The notes under the pieces are model-generated. The model made no database searches. It was given only the letters and a program-made list of their open reading frames with translations, and had not been told where the DNA came from. The position numbers were made by a program, and so were the translations under genes. Below are positions 1 to 17,759 of a stretch of 64,000 nucleotides of DNA, one piece after another. How positions within the stretch are numbered: the first letter of the stretch is position 1; every line of letters starts with the position of its first letter. Origin of the DNA: Ficedula albicollis (lineage: Eukaryota > Chordata > Aves > Passeriformes > Muscicapidae); assembly GCF_000247815.1 (NCBI RefSeq), contig NC_021673.1, forward strand, positions 49,996,774 to 50,060,773. The letters run 5' to 3'.

Positions 1-2076
1 GAGATGAATTTGCTAATAAAAAGTTCAGCTGTGATGGAGCCCCTCTGCAGATTATTATTATTATTTATAAAAAATGGTTTGGATACATAAAATGGTGCCA
101 GACTGGGACAGGGAAAATGTTTTTTGCACTCTACTCTGTTTTTATTTTCTTTTCGCAGACCATCTCTTTTAGCAGCTATACCGTTAGAATTGTTTGATTT
201 CAAAATAAAATGGAATTGAAGTGATCATGCTTGGAAAAAAAATAGGTTATGGGATCTATAGACCCTCCCCTTCTTATAGGAGATCAAAACTTTCCAATTC
301 TTGGGGTTAAGTGTACTATTCTGTTGCAACAACAATAACAGCAACAGCAATTAAAAAAAAAAAAGTCTTATTCCCAGAAACTTGAACTACCAAAATGAGT
401 GTTGCTGGCTATGCAGAAGTTGAAACTTGTTTGGGTTGTAAATAGTTCCAGAAACACTGCTTGCTTTTCAAGTGCCTCTTGTGCTTTGCTGCTATTTGCA
501 GCATGTGGCCAAAAGCAGAACCCAAGACCCTTGACCATCAACAGGTGGAAACCCTGCACCAGAAGGGGGTCTGATGTAGGAGTGAGGAAGTCAGAGGCAG
601 GGATTTGTTACCTGAGGTAGACCACGGGCTGTAGGGCTCCTTACGGGTAGTTCTTTTTCTTGAGAACATGCTTGTCTCAAAAATAAGGGGTAAGCAAAGG
701 AAGACAAAATTCTATGAAGGCACTAAGTAAAATGGAAATTAATTTTCTTTATGTTTTCTCTTCTCACCTCTAAGTGGAAGTTGGAGCCCTTGTTGTGCTG
801 GCAGTGTCTGAAGGACAGAGCCCTGTGGGCACTGTCTGACACTGGGAAGTGCTCATGCCCCAGGCCCTGGGGGTGACCTGCTTCCCCTGTCAGAGGTGGT
901 CACCGAGCTGACAAGGAGGTTTGCTTGGGGCTAGCATTGCTTTCTCTTCTCTGATGTGAGTTCTACAGCATTTGCTCTGTTTCCTTGGCACTGCTGGCTG
1001 TTTCTTAGTAAAAGGCACAAGATCTTGTGATTTCTAAACAGGAAAATCCTGTAGTGGGCATTAATAGCTGCCTGTGGATGTGGGATACTGTGTGTGCATA
1101 GGTGAGGGATTACACCAGTGGATAGTGGCATAAGTAAAGGGACACTCAGGTACTGAAAAGGATCATAATTCCTTTAACTTGGTGTTCTGGGTACTAAATG
1201 GGCTGACTTGTATTGTTGGTAAGTAATTTCCTTTAAAGTAGATTTCCTGTCTAAAACATACTTTTAACAAGAAATTATGCTCTGAAGATGCTCTTGAAAG
1301 AGTTTCAGAAGCTGTTCACATGCATAGCTTGAAGGAAAAAAATTACATTAAATGTAAAATGCTTTGCACATGTCAAAGAAAAGAAATGGCCAGAACTCTA
1401 TGAAACCAAGAAAAAAAAAGTGTTTGTTCTATAAGTGGTGGCTGCCTGGTCTGAATGTTCAGACCGAGAGAATGAGGGCGAATTTTCTAGATCCTGCTGT
1501 GAAGATTTTGTCCAAAAAGAGGTCATTTTGGCCCCTGAAAGTTTGTTAGTAGCTGACAGGTGTCAGGTGTGACCCTGTGTCTGTAAGTGGGCTTGGCAAT
1601 TTGTTGAGCATTTGTGTACACACATATCTGTGAGCAAGTAGTTTCTTTTGCTCACCACTGAAAGGTGGGTTTGATATCCAGCTTTATAGACCATGCATAG
1701 CATTCAGTTGTGTACAAGGAACACATTTTGGAGGGAAGCCTTTTGGAAAGACATTGGTTTTTTTCTAATGGAAGTGCCTCCAAGACTGTAGAGCTTTAGG
1801 CCTTAGCTTAATAAAGGAATAAACAAATTTTGGAATAAACAAATTTTGTTGCAGTCCATTACCTGGGGCCTGGTTACATCCTTGAAGGACGCAGACAAGC
1901 TTCAGAAAACAAACCAGAGACTCCTGTGCTTTCTCAATGTTTATCTCTGCCCCTGTGTTGCAGACATTGCTTTGAGACAGCTTTCTCCTGCAGTTTGTTT
2001 CCAACATAGAAAACCTGCAGATATTACAGATTCCCATCACATTTCAAATCTGGATAGTGGATACACTATACCTTAT
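1..2076. other. Intergenic, nothing recognised
   Basis: Unique A/T-rich DNA. Small A-rich stretches (353-364) and a 16-bp direct repeat at about 1822-1850. Short open frames on both strands look random. Confidence 0.6.
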
Positions 2077-2440
2077 GTGTTGCTATAGGGTTAGGAAGCA
2101 GTGAAAAGAATATAGCAACACATTACTTCCTTCAGAGGCAGAAGAAAAGCAATTTATTAAAGAAGCAACCACACTTTTATAGACTTTTAGATCACAGAAC
2201 CAGGAGAGAACTAATTTCCTTCATCCAAGGAAATTTACCTCTTGTAAACATGCTTTTACCAAAATATCATGTAGCTCATGGACTCTGCAGGTGTTAATTA
2301 ACATGCTTTTACCAAAATATCACGTAGCTCATGGACTCTGCAGGTGTTAATTACTGTTATTAATTCTTTTCCTTCTGTTTTCCTTAGAGTAGCTTGAGAA
2401 AGACTCAAGCCTCTTTTTCCCTAGTTCTCCATAGTATCCA
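2077..2440 (-). mobile_element. Possible LTR fragment
   Basis: The segment begins with a perfect 11-bp inverted repeat (GTGTTGCTATA at 2077-2087, TATAGCAACAC at 2111-2121). On the minus strand it contains an AATAAA in an LTR-like setting (TTTAATAAATTGC, about 2148-2160) and a two-copy 53-bp tandem repeat such as is common in LTR U3 regions. No clear TG...CA ends or target-site duplication were found, so the family and borders are uncertain. Confidence 0.3.
2247..2352. repeat. Two-copy tandem duplication, 53-bp unit
   Basis: Copies at 2247-2299 and 2300-2352 differ by one base (ATCATG versus ATCACG). It could be a U3 repeat of the surrounding LTR-like segment or an assembly duplication. Confidence 0.9.
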
Positions 2441-2537
2441 TAGTGTATAAATTTCTCTCTACTTTCTTTCTTTTTTTAATGTTAGTTTTATTAATCCCTG
2501 GAAAGAAAATCAAAACAAAACACCCTAACAAAACCAG

Positions 2538-8436
<5,899 letters not shown>

Positions 8437-9091
8437 TGTCACTGCCGGAGGTGTCTCCTTAGACCTGAGATCACCTCAGGAGGACATAAAAGTTGTCTGG
8501 AACCCAGTTCTTTCCGATGGCCACTGATGAGAGACTGCAGGAGGCTGTTCTTGGAGGTTTTCATGGTTGTTTATTGTTTCTTATCTCAGGAATGGTTTGT
8601 CCAGCGAACAGCAGTCTGCTCGCCAGACGTCCAAGGCAGAATCTGCCTGGCAGAGGCAGGACTTACCTTTTACAGTCTAAATTACGTGCTAGGTATTTAC
8701 AATTGACTCCCAATACACTTCAATCTTATCACGTGGTCCAGCTTTGTCCCCATCCAACCCAAAAGAGCCAGCGTGTCACCCAGCATGGATGACACGGAGA
8801 AGAAGAAGGAAGAGGTATACCTCGCCCCAAATCCTCCATCTTGGCCACGAGCCCCTTAATATAAATATTCTAGAAATCTGCTAATTCTACATTCTAACAG
8901 TCTAATTTACACTCTATTTATTTTTGCAGCTTGCATTTCTTCTCTTAATGTTGGTAAATTGTTCCAAGGAGCTAAATCCAGCCTGTGAGACACCTGGGTC
9001 TCATTCAAGGGTCTTTGGGGATCCCGCCAAGGGGGTCTTCAACCTCCCAGGGAAGCCAGAGGAATACTCTGGGCTCCCACATAGGATGACA
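8437..9091 (-). mobile_element. Endogenous retrovirus LTR (minus strand, probably solo)
   Basis: The ends read TGTCACTGCC and AGGATGACA on the plus strand, giving TGTCA/TGACA inverted termini about 655 bp apart. Read on the minus strand, the element has a TATA-like box (TTTATATTAAGG, about 8860-8872) followed about 300 bp later by a poly(A) signal in CAATAAACAACC (about 8562-8573), the U3-R-U5 order of an LTR. No internal viral genes flank it. I see no matching target-site duplication, suggesting age or slightly wrong ends. The short open frames inside are not genes. Confidence 0.6.
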
Positions 9092-9783
9092 ACATCATTT
9101 TTCCAAAACCAGAATTTCAAAAATTCTCAAAAATTCTCCCAGATAAACCTTGTATACATCAGGTGTTTTTATCACTTCATAGAAAATGCTGTTACTGAAG
9201 TGTCAGTAACTAATAGTTTAATAAGAGTTTGGCATGAAAGCTAGTAATTTGATGGATTGCTTGTAAACTTGCCTCATAACTCTGCAGTAATAACAGATAG
9301 ATATGTTTCTGGTACAACATCCCTCTAGAAGATCAGTAGATGAGTTTAACTATGCTTGGAGGGAAGTGTGATGGCACTGCCTGTCAAGCTGCAATGAAAG
9401 GGCACCGTCACCCATCAACAAACTCTCTGGGTAAAACTTCACAGGCAGGATTAATGTTCCCAGAGATTAGCCATGGGAGCACTGGGTGCTTGCTCAGGCA
9501 GTAGCTCTGAAGGGATCAGGCTCAAGAAAGTACCTTCCTCTTCTGCCTTCTTAAGCCTGATACTTGTGTTACTCTAACAGACAGACTGACAGTACTTGAA
9601 GTTTCCTGATGCAACAGGATGCAGTGGGGAGGAGAAAGTTTCACTCTATGAAAGGGGTCTGTAAAGAAGTCCTAGCCTACCATCCCTTTATTTTTTAATT
9701 TTTATTTCTAAAATTTTTTTCCCCAGAAGAGTTATTGAAAGTACAGCATTAAAAATAGTGATTTGTTGCACGTTTTTGTCTCT

Positions 9784-9953
9784 GCTGGATTGAAACCTTC
9801 CATGTATGCCTTTCAGAGCATTTTATTTACTTAAAAAAATGGGAGAAACTGAAAATTATAACAAGCACGCTGGATTGAAACCTTCCATGTATGCCTTTCA
9901 GAGCATTTTATTTACTAAAAAAAAAGGGAGAAACTGAAAATTATAACAAGCAT
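9784..9953. repeat. Two-copy tandem duplication, 85-bp unit
   Basis: Copies at 9784-9868 and 9869-9953 differ at about three positions, two of them at the edge of an A-run (CTTAAAAAAATGGG versus CTAAAAAAAAAGGG). No surrounding mobile element is recognised. Confidence 0.93.
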
Positions 9954-12900
9954 ATGCACTTCTTGTTTCCAAACGGAAACGTTCAGCCTAAACACAAAGC
10001 ATTTCTGGAATGCCATGCTTCACTACGTTACAGCCATTGTAGCTCCAAACCCCTCTCCAGTGCCACAGTTATTCTCTGGCTCCCAAAGCTGCTGTGTAAT
10101 TGCTATCATCTTAAGTTCCTTTACAGCAGCAAGGGATACTGTAGGGAACCTTGGCACTGGTAGCTTGGTCCAGCCAACATAGGCTCTGGGAAAAAACAGG
10201 GGTGCAAAATATCTAAAACACAGTTTCTCCTAGGCATCACTTGGTATTTCAGTTGGTGGTTTAAAGAAGGAAAAAGAGACTTTTTAATTGTTTTTTTCCT
10301 TGGTTTTTGTTTGTTTGAGGTTTGATTTAATTTTTTTTTTTTTTTAGCTAGTGGGTTTCTTTTTTTATTTCATCTCCATGTGTGTGGTTTTAAATTGATG
10401 TATTTGTGGACAACTACCTTAATTAAGACATAAAAATATACATGTAGAACATTGCATGTGCCGAAAGATGACAAAGATACTGGGGAAAAATGGGGAATGA
10501 TTATCTTCCACCTTGATTCAATACAACGTTCCTCTGATGAAGGCTCCAGAAAGCTCTACAGAAGAAGGAAGAGCAAAACTGGGAAAATATAATAAATATC
10601 TTGGACATAGAGAGTTTTTTTGTTCCACTTTTGTCTGAGCATGGTTAAGCCTGAGAAACAGGAACTATTTCCTAGGGGTTAAACAGAGCAATTTCTATCC
10701 TTCCTTCATCTCTTCATGTGAGGTAGACAAGAACAAATAACAGAATCTTCCACCCTGCTCCTCACATGCAGGGAAGGATTAATTTTGATCTTTTGTAATA
10801 CAGAGGGGCTGAGCCTTATATTGTACTCTGGTTCCATGTGGCCCAAGGAAGGGATTGAGAACTGGGATAGTCCAAATTTGTTCCTAGCTCTTTTGGAAAT
10901 GCACATGCTCTGAGTAAAATTTCCCTTATTTAATTCTGGTGAAATAAAGGGTACATAAAGAGGTAAGATTGTGCTGAGGAAAAAATTATGCTAGATGGTG
11001 GCTAGATAAATCAGTGAAATATCCAACTATGTGATCCTTTTTTTTTAATGTATCCTTGACCATCTCCTGGATGAATTGTTAGATACAGGATATTGTGTTA
11101 ACTAGACTTTTGGTCTGACCCTGTATCTTCGTTCTTCTGTATTTAATAGCTTCAGCATAATTGTTTGCACTTCTTGTTTGAAGAAGACTTGCAGAGTGTG
11201 AGCAGTCTCAGTCAAACAAAATGTGTCTGTTGCTCAAGTGCCCAGTTGCACTGTTATGTTAAATCATCTCAAACAGGGTGGGTGAATTTTTTTACTTCCC
11301 AAAGGTAAAAGGGAGGCACTTTTGAAGAAGACTCTGGCAGAACTACATAAAAGGAGTGGCATGAATTGCATTATGGAGATGATTCTTTGTCAGCTATGGA
11401 GGGCCAGACAGCTGCCTAAACATAGCTGTCTAAATTTTAAATCATAAAACTTAGGAGAGATGATTCTTTTTATTTGTAGTGACATTTGTAACTTTTAATG
11501 GCCGGGAAAGATCCAGCACTGGTCTAAGACCTAGGCTGTACCATATAGGTACGAGATGAAGAGTATACCACTCAAATCGTGCTTATCCTGTGCGTATCTG
11601 AGAAGTATTTCTGGTTAGTTCTTGCATTATGTCAAGTATTGATCTTGTCCCAATGTTGAAATTTGCTGAACCGAAGTAAAGTGTCCTTGGATATGTCTCA
11701 TCTGTAATGCCATCCAGTGAGCATCAGTGAGAGGCTGATGGTTGTTTACTACCCCCTGGGAAATGGCTCTGGCGAACTTATGTGTGGAGCTTTGCTAGAA
11801 GGGTAAGAATGCAATCCCATCAGTCTCTGTGTGGAGGGGGAGGATTAAAAGACAGCCTCATCTGCCATGAAAAGACTTCTCTCTGACACCTGGGCCATTA
11901 AAGTAAGTGACAGGTTTTCCTGCAGTGTCCATCTCTTGGAGGAACATTGATGATTTGCTGCTTAAACACCAAGTCACAACAGAGCACTTAGGTGACAACT
12001 GAGACCTTGGCATCAACAGCCTATATTGATAATATACAGCACAAGCTCAATAGGAAAGGTGGAAAATGGCACAAAGACATGCCTTGCTGGAGTAGGTCAA
12101 CAAATAATGCTCCCTCCTCTGTTGTGCTCCAGGGAGAGAACCTTTTTGTTCAGTACCTGCTAAAGACAAGTAGGTACCAGCTTTGATTCTGTATTTACTT
12201 ATTCCTGACAAACATGATTTATGAATTAGAATACTTGCTTCATCACTGGAAAGATCTATCTGCTCAGTGCCCTGACACAAGTATTTCCGTCTAAGATTTT
12301 CTGTCCATGCATTTCCTAGCCCCATTGTACACTGTCTTGTCAGTTCAATGTATCATTATAGACAAATAAATTCTTCTGTTAACCTTCTGGGTTAACAGCA
12401 TTGCTAACATTTTTCTGAACACATTAGACCCAGCCTTTCTAAGAGTAAAGACATGTTGCTTTGTTGTGCATCACAATAAATAAAAAAGCATACTTGTTCC
12501 CCTTTAGAGTCAAATTGGTAGTTTTTAACTCTTTGCATTGCCTGCACAAAAGTCTTTTAAGCGCTCCATCAAAGCTTTGAAACTATTCTGTAGTGCATGT
12601 ATGCATGCATCATCATATTTGAGTATTTTATCACTGAATACAGATATTGAACAGTGAATTAGGTTTCTTAGCAATTTCACAAACTGTAAAAATAAAAGAA
12701 AAAAGAGGCTGTATAGCACAGTAACAGAGTAATTTGGTATACAGTAACACGGTATTCAAATTGCTTCAATTTATTGTAGTTCTTTTGACAAAAAGCTACA
12801 GGTCTGTAACATGATTAAATTAATTCGTCTTAAATATAAAACTTGGAAGTTAATGGAGATTCATATGGAATGAAAATGGAAGTCAAACTGGACTGAAGAA

Positions 12901-15900
12901 AAATTGCAGCAGAGACAAAAACCATTTTTTTTGGGAGGAGAAAAACAAATCAAGAAACATCACATTGTCTAAATAACCTTTTCAGTATTTCTCAAAGAAA
13001 AATTATATTTTGGCATTTCAAAGGATTTTTTTTTCTTCCATAATGCTTGAGTGCTCATACAGTGTTGTGATAGGATTCTATTTTCCTAGCTCACTGGAAG
13101 GTAGCCACAACTTTCGTCCTCCGTCCAGAGAAAAGATAATTTGTTTTAATTTCTTTCCTATGACCATTTAACAGATATGCAGGACAAATATCTCTTGCTC
13201 ACCTTTCACAGTGATGTCTCACCCCTCCCTTCACAGTTTCATGCCTCCTTTGATGTCTGTGAGTATCCAGCTAACCAAGCTGTGACATGAGTCTGTGACA
13301 TTAATTTATTTATGGATACATGAACAAGTCAGGAATACAGACATTCTGTTAAGCATTAGTCCTGTTTCAGAAAGCCAACCATCAGTTTATCCCTGACGGT
13401 AAGTTGAAGTAAGGCCTTTGGTGTGTTGATTCCTTTTTGTTAGGGATCCTTTTGCAGCTTTTTAGGCTCAGGTGGCTCACACAGAGATTAACTACTGCAA
13501 CACTTTTCCTTTACAGCAGTAAGTCCTTTCTACTAGAAATCTGGGGAAACAGGATGGCTGCATAGCTAACCAGGGATCAGATTCTGATGTGCTTTGAAAG
13601 TGTGAGGACTTAGGCTGAGACAATTTAATTAATATCCCTGGCTTGCTCCAGTAACGAGGTACCACATACTGTGAGCACAGGTCACCCGAAACAAGAGCAG
13701 TTGCTATAATTAGCCGTCATTATTCTGAAATACAACCACTTAAAAAAGCTCGCCAGGCAGGATTTTTCCCCCCTCTTTTCTCCTTTTTTTGGCCTCACCC
13801 TTTCATATAAATAGGTCTTCCTAATTTTGGAATACATCGAAAGACTGTCAAGCTCACGCTATGTTCCACAAGGTAATGCAGCACATCTCTGATCATACTG
13901 GACTTTCCTAGCAGTGAATCTTTCAACTCAGCGCATTTTTAGAGACTGTGACACATTACCTTATCTTTTCTCTTTCAAGTATCCCACCCATATTAATGTT
14001 TCCTGGAACTTCATCTAATCCAATTTCCTCTGCATGTCTTGGTTTAAATAGTTGTCATGTAGCTGCATTCACAGGACTTTTGTTCTTTTTTTTTTTTATT
14101 TTCCAGTGTTGAGTGTACCAGTGCTTACACTTTAGGAGCAAAACTTACCCCCATGGTGTCCACAGAGGTTGTGGAAATGATGTTTGATATATTCAATCTC
14201 TATTAATCTAATTGTCTAGTGATGATAATGGATAGTGATGTAATGGAGGATGAGTATGCTTAAAAAAAAGAAAAAAGGAAAAAAGAAAAAGGTAGATGTC
14301 TGATGCCCCACTGCATATATATCAACCTGTTCCAGAGCTTGCTGAACTCTGGGGCAAGGAGACTTAACATGTGAAAGCTGCTCAGACTGTGATGTTGCTC
14401 TTGCCTGTGATGTGTCTACAGAGATGAAATAAGTATTGGGTATTTGAGGTATGTGAGAAGTGCTAGTCTCCAATGGGATTCTGTGGCTCTTGATTGCCAG
14501 ATGACTAGCTAGAGCAAAGAAGGTGTTTGACTCTGTGACCTGTGACTTAGCAGTAAGCATGCATTTAACTTTCTGGTGGCAGAGGAGAAGAACCTCCATT
14601 GAAAACAAGGTGTTTACAAACCCTAATGAAATTGCAGCAGCCAGAATTCTGAATGTAGAGTAAAAAGTGCTCTTTACAAGGAACAGTGAACCATTCTACC
14701 ACTACCCATAAGTGATTATTGCTTGTATTTTTCCCTTTGGAAGGAAAGATAAAATGAATGACAACAGGATCTAATTTTGTAAGCTCTAATGCATGAAAAA
14801 TATCTGCATGTGGGTCCTGCTGGATTTTACTGGAAAAAACCCAGAAGTTTTATAATGAAGTCTTGCTTGACTGGAGAAGCATTAAATCAATGGCATCCAA
14901 TGAAAGTTGCTGCATACTAGTTTCATTGCCCAAGGACAAATAAGAAATAGACATCTGTTCTGCACTGTCTGGTAAGGTCAAAGATGCACAAGCCACAGTC
15001 ACAGAGATTTCTTGCCAGTGATGTAGCAGAGGCATCTGGCAGGTGCCAGCAGAGCTAAAGAGAAGAAAGCTGCTCTGTGGAGGTAGGTATCCAGATGTTA
15101 GGCAGTGAGACCTGGATTACCCTCCACAACTAAAAGGAAAGAGGGTGAAAGGATGAGTTGGCAAAGCAAACTTCCTGGTGTACAATGTGCTTGACACCTG
15201 CATGTTTTGCATTAACTATTTAACTGCCTGCTAGACACTCTCCATATCGTTCCTCTGGATAACAAATCAGGTGAAGATCTGTTTTGTACTGTCAAAGACT
15301 GGAGTCATAAATTTGATACTGGTACCAAGAAAAAGAAGGTTAAAAACAACTACCATTAAACATACAGTGATGTTTTTAGCTGTTAAATTTTTTTGATGGT
15401 GATAACCCAGATGTCTATCAAAAAATAAAATATAATGCTCTCTAAAAATACAAAATACTCAGAACTATCATACTCTCAGAATTACATTACTATTAGTACT
15501 CCACACTAACATTTCAATAATTGAAGCTGATAATACCTGCACTTTGATAACTGTTACTGTGTTTGCTACTGCAACTATAGGCACATTATGCTTATATTGG
15601 AGATTTTTAGTAAGTTTGAAGAATATTTGAGTTTTTCAATGCAGACATGTTGTACTAGCTGCAGAGGAATTTCTAATGAACTGTTTTCCTGAAGAAACTT
15701 GAAGGCTTCTAACAAACAGAACATGATATTCACACTCTCTGTCATAATTTTATAACTCCTCAAAACTTTTCTGTCATCTAGGCAGTGGAGAGCACTGATC
15801 TGTTAGTGTTTTTATCCTTTATTCCTCTCCTAAGTGCATCTTCTGGTACTCATTTAATCTTATTCCAACTTTTTTTTTTTAGTATGTGAATGGAACAGTC

Positions 15901-17611
15901 CAGAAAAGCCCCAGAGATTGATCTTGGGTCAGGCACATGCTCTAATGATTTTGGTACGCTCAGTAGTATTGTGAACTGCTTATGCTTTCCCATTTATTAA
16001 TCAATGCTTGATTGACATAAACTCCTGCTCTCCACCCTCTGTTGAGGTTGTCTGTAGGACTCTTCTTTAGCACTGGTTTTATTCTTATTAGCTGGCAAAG
16101 TCTAAAGTTCAATATTTCCTTTTATTTTGCAATTTTTGGGCTGTTGAACCAGAAGAGTATGCAACAGTGTGCAACAATCCAGACCTAGACAAGACATTGG
16201 TTGTTGCTCTAACAACATATAAGACTCTCTTTCACCTCTCTAGCCTATGTATTTTATGTAGCATTTCTGTTTCTCTTATTCATGCCACACACCCAAAGAA
16301 TTTCTCTCAAATGCAAAAAATTCGAAACCCTTGGGAGACCAAATCAGGGATCTAATTTGGACACTGAACCAAGGGCCATCCAGAGGAAATATTAGGTAAC
16401 TGTCTCTACAGCACTTCATGGAACAAAAATCCAGCAAAGATGATGGAGCAAGAATGTTAAAAAAGGTCTCCATACTTCCTTTATATGAGAACTAACTCAA
16501 TGTATTTCTACTTTTGTTACCAAATTATAGGTTAAGACAGAAGAAGAAAAAATAGTATGGATATGGAGAAAACTCCAAATTTCCCTCTGTTCCAGTGGGT
16601 ACTCAAGCCTGTTTCAGACAAAGTTGTTTCCACAAAACATTTATTATATGCTCCAATAATGGAACAAATACAGCTACGTTAGCGTGGTCCTTTGCCTGAG
16701 TGAAATAGTTCCATCAAGATTAGTTTGGGATTATATAATTTCATTTTTACTGAATTTGGAATGAAGGTAGGAGGTTGTTTCCATTGTGCTACTTCATTGC
16801 ACTGCATAGCCTTTGAGTTGTGCTCTATCTTGAAGCTGTAGCAGCTTCAGTCTCATTTCCCTTTCTGCACTTGCTGATTTAAACAAGACAAGGTGCTGTC
16901 ATTAATGCAGCTGCCTATTGATGTCGATGACATGGGTAGTTTATTCTGCAGATGGTATTCAGAGCAGCATTGACATTTGGGTTGCTCTCAGCACCCCAGC
17001 CATCAGCTGAGCACTGCATTAGCAATGCCCTGACACTTATTAAATTTAGAGTGGTTGGGATTTTTTAGACAACTTTATCTGTTCTGGTGGCTTACAGAAA
17101 ATGTGTGCTTTTGTCCCACCAAGAAAACAACTACTCTTTTTTTGCCTGCTTGGGCATCTTTGGGGCAGGAGAGGGCAGGACAGGATTGCATTCTTAAGCA
17201 GAAGTACACAGGCCAGCTGAGTGAAACAGAAACTAGATTGGTGGACCCTATGGATGCTTGTCTGTCCTGAGGCAACACAGTTGTGGGGTAAAACTTTTAG
17301 AAGGTCTGAATGTGTCTCTTGATGACTTGACTTCAAGGTGAATAGAATTTTCTAAGAACTGGAAATAACTGGAAATATTTGGAACCAGGCTGTAGAGCTG
17401 TAGTTTGCTAAGCAAGGAGCAGAGCGTGAGAGCCTTTCCTGTGATTTGAGAGGGAGCTGAACAGGATCCTCTGTCTTAGGACAAAGCCTCCCAGGTTACT
17501 CAGTGACAGCTTTGCACTAGAGATGCTCTTCTTTCCCTGCCTCTTTCATTCCTCGTGTGCTTCCCTTATTTCAGTCAGAAATGACCAGAACAATACGAGG
17601 TCCCAGACAAG

Positions 17612-17759
17612 TAAACCCTTGCACATGTTTGTGCAAGGCAGTATCTGCTCTCCAGCCTCCCTTGCTGCTCTGGAGCTGCATCTACTAAACCCTTGCACAT
17701 GTTTGTGCAAGGCAGTACCTGCTCTCCGGCCTCCCTTGCTGCTCTGGAGCTGCATCTAG
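17612..17759. repeat. Two-copy tandem duplication, 74-bp unit with hairpin
   Basis: Copies at 17612-17685 and 17686-17759 differ at three positions. Each copy carries a perfect 8-bp inverted repeat (CCTTGCAC, 6-base loop, GTGCAAGG), so the block can form two equal hairpins. Confidence 0.93.
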
